A stretch of DNA of 64,000 nt. It comes from an uncultured Clostridia bacterium (lineage in GTDB: Bacteria; Bacillota; Clostridia; UBA1381). The translations under genes were made by a program, and so were the position numbers. The stretch covers positions 27,190 to 91,189 of the forward strand of contig CANRAG010000001.1 of assembly GCA_947628515.1 (NCBI GenBank). The letters are read 5' to 3'. Below are positions 59,920-64,000 of this stretch, one piece after another. The notes below the pieces were generated by a model that did no database searches, was not told the origin of the DNA, and saw only the letters and a program-made list of their open reading frames with translations. Position 1 is the stretch's first letter, and every line of letters begins with the position of its first letter.

Positions 59920-61845
59920 ATGGTATTACTTAACGCGAGTAATCTTAAAAAAACATTTCTTGACCAAACGTTGTTTGAAGGGGTATCCTTTAACGTGGCA
60001 GAGGGGGACAAGATAGGATTTGTCGGTGTTAACGGCGCGGGCAAATCTACGCTTTTTAAGATTATCAACGGGGCGATGGAATATGACAGCGGCGAACTGT
60101 ATAGAAACAAGCTGACGAAAATCGGATATTTGGATCAGTATACATGTATCGAATCGGAAAATTCGATTATGGACGAGATGCTCGACGCGTTCGGCGAGAT
60201 TATATCCATTGAAAAAGAGCTTGAAGATATAAGATTTGACATAGAGAATAAACGCGGAAATATAGATGAACTGGTGTCACGTCAGACGGCGTTACAGGAG
60301 AGGTTCGAAAAGCTTGACGGCTATCAGTACAGAAGCCGTATTCGCTCGGCATTGACAGGGCTCGGATTTAACGAGAGCGATTTTAACAGACGCGTGGACG
60401 AGCTTTCGGGAGGTCAAAAGACAAGGGTGTCGCTGGGCAGACTTCTGCTGTCTGACGCCAATTTGCTCCTGCTGGACGAACCTACAAATCACTTGGATAT
60501 CGAATCCGTGGAGTGGCTGGAAGGATTTTTGCAGAGTTGGCAGGGCACGTTTATTATCATATCGCATGACAGGTATTTTCTCGATAAGGTCACAAACCGA
60601 ACATTTGAAATGGAATGTGGCAGGCTTCGCGCGTATACCGGAGGGTACAGCGAATATGTAAAGCAGCGCGAGGTGGAGCGAAAAACGGAGGAACGAAATT
60701 ACGCCAACACCATGCGCGAGATTGAGCGGCTTGAGAGCATAGTAGAGCAGCAAAAACGTTGGAACAGGGAGAGGAATATAAAGACCGCCGAGAGCAAGCA
60801 AAAGGTTATTGACAGGCTTGAAAACACGCTTGTTGTTCCGCAAAGCGAGCAGGCGGATATACATTTTGCGTTTAAGTCGCTGCCGGGCGGCGGAAACGAT
60901 GTGCTCATCACCGAAGACCTCGGTATGAAGTTTGACGAAAAACGCGTGTTTAAGGACTGCAATGCGCATATAACAAAGGGTGAAAAGGTATTTCTTTTAG
61001 GAGCAAACGGCTGCGGAAAGACCACCTTTATTAAAAATATACTGGGAATGTATGAGCCGACGGAGGGCACGGTAAAAATCGGAGCGAATATAACAATAGG
61101 ATATTATGACCAGATTCAGGAAAATCTTGATATGGAAAAGACTGTGTTCGACGAGGTGCATGACGCGTATCCGAAAATGACGCAGACCGAAATACGAAAC
61201 GCTTTAGCTGTGTTCCTTTTTAGGGGCGAGGATGTGTTTAAGGAAATAAAAAAGCTTTCGGGCGGAGAACGGGCGAGAGTGGAGCTTGTAAAGCTAATGC
61301 TCCGGCCGGTGAATTTCCTGATTATGGACGAGCCTACAAACCATTTGGATATTGACTCGCGGGAAGCGCTTGAAAGCGCGTTATCCGACTATGACGGAAC
61401 CATATTGATGGTATCGCATGACCGCTATTTTATAAACAAGCTTGCGGACCGCGTGCTGCATATGACAGAGAGCGGGTTAAGAAGCTATATAGGCGGATAC
61501 GATGATTATATTGAAGCGAAAGCAAGACAGAAGCTTGAAGCGGCGGAGGCGGCGCCTTTAGAGGAGAAACCGAAAAATCTTGACTACCGGGCACAGAAGC
61601 AGTTCCAGGCTCAGAAACGGAGAACCGTTAATCGTTTTAAAAAGGTCGAGTCGCTTATTGAAGACATTGAGGCGGAGATAGAGGCGTTGAGCGCAGATAT
61701 GACAAAGCCGGAATACGCGGCTGATTTTACGAAGCTTGCGGAGCTTTCACAGATGGCTGACGATAAAAATGCGGAGCTTGAAACGCTTATGGAGGAGTGG
61801 GAAGCTTTGCAGACGGAAATAGAAGAAAAGGGATATGAAGTATGA
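59920..61845 (+). CDS. ABC-F family ATPase
   Basis: About 641 residues with two ATPase domains and no membrane helices. Walker A motifs are GVNGAGKST and GANGCGKTT; signature and Walker B motifs are LSGGQKTRVSLGRLL...LLLDEPTNHLDIE and LSGGERARVEL...LIMDEPTNHLDID. A charged linker between the domains matches the P-site tRNA interaction motif, and the C-terminus is a coiled coil (about 560-641). ABC-F proteins act on ribosomes in translation or antibiotic protection; the subgroup is not clear. The ATG at 59920 has GGAG seven bases upstream. It overlaps dtd by four bases. Confidence 0.92.
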   Translation: MVLLNASNLKKTFLDQTLFEGVSFNVAEGDKIGFVGVNGAGKSTLFKIINGAMEYDSGELYRNKLTKIGYLDQYTCIESENSIMDEMLDAFGEIISIEKELEDIRFDIENKRGNIDELVSRQTALQERFEKLDGYQYRSRIRSALTGLGFNESDFNRRVDELSGGQKTRVSLGRLLLSDANLLLLDEPTNHLDIESVEWLEGFLQSWQGTFIIISHDRYFLDKVTNRTFEMECGRLRAYTGGYSEYVKQREVERKTEERNYANTMREIERLESIVEQQKRWNRERNIKTAESKQKVIDRLENTLVVPQSEQADIHFAFKSLPGGGNDVLITEDLGMKFDEKRVFKDCNAHITKGEKVFLLGANGCGKTTFIKNILGMYEPTEGTVKIGANITIGYYDQIQENLDMEKTVFDEVHDAYPKMTQTEIRNALAVFLFRGEDVFKEIKKLSGGERARVELVKLMLRPVNFLIMDEPTNHLDIDSREALESALSDYDGTILMVSHDRYFINKLADRVLHMTESGLRSYIGGYDDYIEAKARQKLEAAEAAPLEEKPKNLDYRAQKQFQAQKRRTVNRFKKVESLIEDIEAEIEALSADMTKPEYAADFTKLAELSQMADDKNAELETLMEEWEALQTEIEEKGYEV

Positions 61846-62291
61846 GAGCGGTAATTCAGAGAGTAAAAAAGGCTAGCGTCGAAATTGACGGCCGTATAAA
61901 CGGTGAAATAGGACGGGGACTGCTGGTGTTTTTAGGCGTGGGCGAGCATGATACCGATGCGGATCTTGCATATATAGAGCGAAAAACGGCGGGGTTGCGC
62001 ATTTTCAGCGATGCCGAAGATAAAATGAACCTTAGCGTGACGGATATCGGCGGCAGTATTCTTGTAATATCACAGTTCACTCTTTACGGAGACGCCCGCA
62101 AGGGGAACAGGCCGAGCTTTACATCGTCGATGGAGCCGGTTAAGGCAAAAGAAATATATGAGCGGTTCATCTCCGATATGCGCGCGCGGGGAATTAATAC
62201 GGAACACGGAGAATTTGGCGCGGATATGCAGGTGAAGCTGATAAATGACGGGCCTGTTACGATATTGCTTGACAGCACGAAGATTTTATAG
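61842..62291 (+). CDS. dtd: D-aminoacyl-tRNA deacylase
   Basis: A 149-residue enzyme with the two catalytic signatures S-Q-F-T-L (ISQFTLYGD) and N-x-G-P-V-T (NDGPVTI). It hydrolyses D-amino acids (and glycine) mischarged on tRNA. Its ATG overlaps the ABC-F stop, so it is translationally coupled. Confidence 0.96.
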   Translation: MRAVIQRVKKASVEIDGRINGEIGRGLLVFLGVGEHDTDADLAYIERKTAGLRIFSDAEDKMNLSVTDIGGSILVISQFTLYGDARKGNRPSFTSSMEPVKAKEIYERFISDMRARGINTEHGEFGADMQVKLINDGPVTILLDSTKIL

Positions 62292-62323
62292 CGTGGCAAT
62301 GGGCGCAAGGCGGGATATTTGTG

Positions 62324-62352
62324 TTGCATTTTTTGCTAATTTATGATAGAAT
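62324..62352 (+). promoter_or_regulatory. Promoter for guaA
   Basis: TTGCAT at 62324-62329, a 17-base spacer and TAGAAT at 62347-62352. Confidence 0.55.
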
Positions 62353-62383
62353 ATGCATATATATTTTCAGCGGAGGATGAAAA

Positions 62384-63916
62384 ATGGATAATGAGTTAGT
62401 AATTGTTCTTGATTTTGGGGGTCAGTACAACCAGCTGATTGCAAGACGCGTTCGCGAGAATAACGTGTATTGTGAGGTTGTGCCATATAAAAAAGGGCTT
62501 GAGGAGATAAAGGCCATGAACCCGGTAGGAATCATATTTACAGGAGGCCCGAACAGCGTCTATGATTTGGCCTCGCCGCATTATGACCCTGCCATATTCG
62601 AAATCGGAGTGCCGATTTTAGGGATATGCTACGGTTCGCAGCTTATAGCCTATTCCATGGGCGGACACGTCGCTACCGCTCCTGTGAGCGAATACGGAAA
62701 AACCGAGATTGAAACGTCACAAAGCCTGTTGTTTGAGGGCGTAGATACGAACACGGTTGTATGGATGAGCCATACAGATTATGTTGACAAGCTGCCGGAA
62801 GGCTTTAAAGTAACCGCGCGCTCGCAAGCATGCCCGTGCGCGGCGTTCGAAAATGCGGAAAAGAAGATATACGCCACTCAGTTCCATCCGGAGGTAAATC
62901 ATTCCGTGCAGGGCCAGACTATGCTCCGTAACTTCCTTTATAAGGTGTGCAAGTGCAAGGGCGACTGGATAATGAGCGATTATGCAAAGAAAGCGGTTGC
63001 GGCGCTGAGAGAAAAGATTGGAGATAAAAAGGTGCTTTGTGCGCTCTCCGGCGGTGTTGACAGCTCGGTTGCTGCGGTTATGATACATAAAGCCGTGGGC
63101 GACCGGCTAACATGCGTGTTTGTGGATAACGGACTTCTCCGCAAGAACGAGGGCGACGAGGTCGAGGGGCTTTTCAGACAGCAGTATGATATAAACCTTG
63201 TTCGGGCAAACGCTCAGGACAGATTTTTGGGAAAGCTTGCGGGTGTCACGGAACCGGAGAAAAAGAGAAAAATCATAGGGGAAGAATTTATCAGAGTATT
63301 CGAGGCGGAAGCCAAAAAAATCGGCAAGGTGGACTTCCTCGTTCAGGGCACGATTTATCCGGATGTTATAGAATCGGGCGCGGGTGACGCGGCTGTTATA
63401 AAGAGCCATCACAATGTGGGAGGACTTCCGGAGCACGTCGATTTCAAGGAAATAATAGAGCCGCTGCGCGACCTGTTTAAAGATGAGGTACGCCAACTCG
63501 GCATAGAGCTGGGACTTCCCGAAAAATTTGTATGGCGCCAGCCCTTCCCCGGACCGGGACTTGCCGTAAGAGTAATAGGAGAAATCACGAAGGACAAGCT
63601 TGAAATCCTAAGAGACGCGGATGCAATCTTCCGCGAGGAGGTGGCAAATGCGGGGCTTGAGCGAGACATAAACCAGTATTTTGCAGTCATTACCGATATG
63701 CGCAGCGTAGGGGTTATGGGCGATTTCAGAACCTATGACTACACTCTTGCATTAAGGGCGGTGACGACCACCGATTTCATGACTGCCGACTGGGCAAGAA
63801 TTCCGTTTGACGTCCTTGAAAAAACCTCAAACAGAATTGTTAATGAAGTAAAGCACGTAAACCGATTAGTCTACGACATAACCAGCAAACCACCCGCGAC
63901 TATTGAGTGGGAATAA
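62384..63916 (+). CDS. guaA: GMP synthase (glutamine-hydrolysing)
   Basis: A 510-residue enzyme with an N-terminal class I glutaminase domain (GICYGSQL with the catalytic cysteine; histidine in ATQFHPEV), an ATP pyrophosphatase loop [11 protein letters not shown] near residue 225, and the C-terminal dimerisation part ending [10 protein letters not shown]. It converts XMP to GMP in the cytoplasm. GGAGG precedes the ATG. Nothing recognisable follows in the last 80 bases of the window. Confidence 0.98.
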   Translation: MDNELVIVLDFGGQYNQLIARRVRENNVYCEVVPYKKGLEEIKAMNPVGIIFTGGPNSVYDLASPHYDPAIFEIGVPILGICYGSQLIAYSMGGHVATAPVSEYGKTEIETSQSLLFEGVDTNTVVWMSHTDYVDKLPEGFKVTARSQACPCAAFENAEKKIYATQFHPEVNHSVQGQTMLRNFLYKVCKCKGDWIMSDYAKKAVAALREKIGDKKVLCALSGGVDSSVAAVMIHKAVGDRLTCVFVDNGLLRKNEGDEVEGLFRQQYDINLVRANAQDRFLGKLAGVTEPEKKRKIIGEEFIRVFEAEAKKIGKVDFLVQGTIYPDVIESGAGDAAVIKSHHNVGGLPEHVDFKEIIEPLRDLFKDEVRQLGIELGLPEKFVWRQPFPGPGLAVRVIGEITKDKLEILRDADAIFREEVANAGLERDINQYFAVITDMRSVGVMGDFRTYDYTLALRAVTTTDFMTADWARIPFDVLEKTSNRIVNEVKHVNRLVYDITSKPPATIEWE

Positions 63917-64000
63917 GTTGAGTTGTTAAGGGGCAAAGCGATTTTTAAAAAAAATTGTGTCTCAAGCAAAAAAGAATAGACCTTAGAAGCAAACAACTTC

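Noticed and set aside
1..64000. tRNA, rRNA, CRISPR, transposase, integrase or phage genes
   Set aside because: I looked for cloverleaf-like, repeat-spacer and recombinase motifs and found none I could support by eye; a tRNAscan and repeat search would be decisive.

Overview
The window looks like chromosome of an anaerobic, low-to-mid GC Bacillota of class Clostridia, probably from a gut or other animal-associated habitat. The reasons are: S-layer-homology (SLH) surface proteins, AraC regulators paired with an Lpl-type sugar ABC importer that has no ATPase gene of its own, cysteine-type sulfatases with a radical-SAM maturase, a GGGtGRT protein pair, an HPr-like protein, Gram-positive LexA boxes, and many near-consensus TTGACA-17-TATAAT promoters with strong AGGAGG ribosome binding sites. 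I cannot assign a genus from sequence reading alone.

Layout. 1-5.2 kb: a sugar nucleotidyltransferase, an aldose-1-epimerase-like protein, an AraC regulator with an amino-sugar-6-phosphate deacetylase (nagA), and a TSUP (TauE/SafE) anion permease behind a possibly structured leader. 5.2-34.6 kb: one uninterrupted co-directional run of sixteen genes that forms a glycosaminoglycan (hyaluronan/chondroitin-type) utilisation locus. Order: AraC regulator, solute-binding lipoprotein, two permeases, a secreted PL8 lyase, two SLH surface proteins, a secreted protein, a 53-residue peptide, another secreted binding-type protein, a GH88 unsaturated uronyl hydrolase, a second secreted PL8 lyase, a cytoplasmic chondroitinase-ABC-like PL8 lyase, two cytoplasmic sulfatases and their maturase. 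The inferred flow is: depolymerise outside, hold the glycan at the S-layer, import through the ABC system, then cut, desulfate and hydrolyse inside, with nagA taking the amino sugar and the TSUP permease possibly exporting a sulfur oxyanion.

34.6-37.8 kb is a minus-strand truA / membrane propeller-like protein / cvpA operon. 37.8-38.7 kb holds the most unusual element. A 48-residue hydrophobic peptide lies behind a perfect consensus promoter with two downstream LexA boxes and a third, degenerate box in the promoter spacer. It has its own terminator, and a near-consensus promoter reads antisense into its 3' end. This is the layout expected of an SOS-induced small membrane toxin or division inhibitor with an antisense RNA.

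38.7-50.4 kb: EamA transporter, type IA topoisomerase, tandem class II aldolase-like protein, a membrane protein with a very basic tail, an Fe-S-scaffold-like/GGGtGRT pair with a structured leader, a DUF2975/XRE/small membrane protein cassette, a dihydrouridine synthase and a MATE exporter. 50.4-55 kb: a GH31-GH3 glycosidase pair. 55-64 kb: housekeeping genes (rplM-rpsI, a cysteine-synthase family enzyme, mtaB, an HPr-like protein, a phosphoribosyltransferase, ABC-F, dtd, guaA). I saw no rRNA, tRNA, CRISPR array, transposase or integrase.
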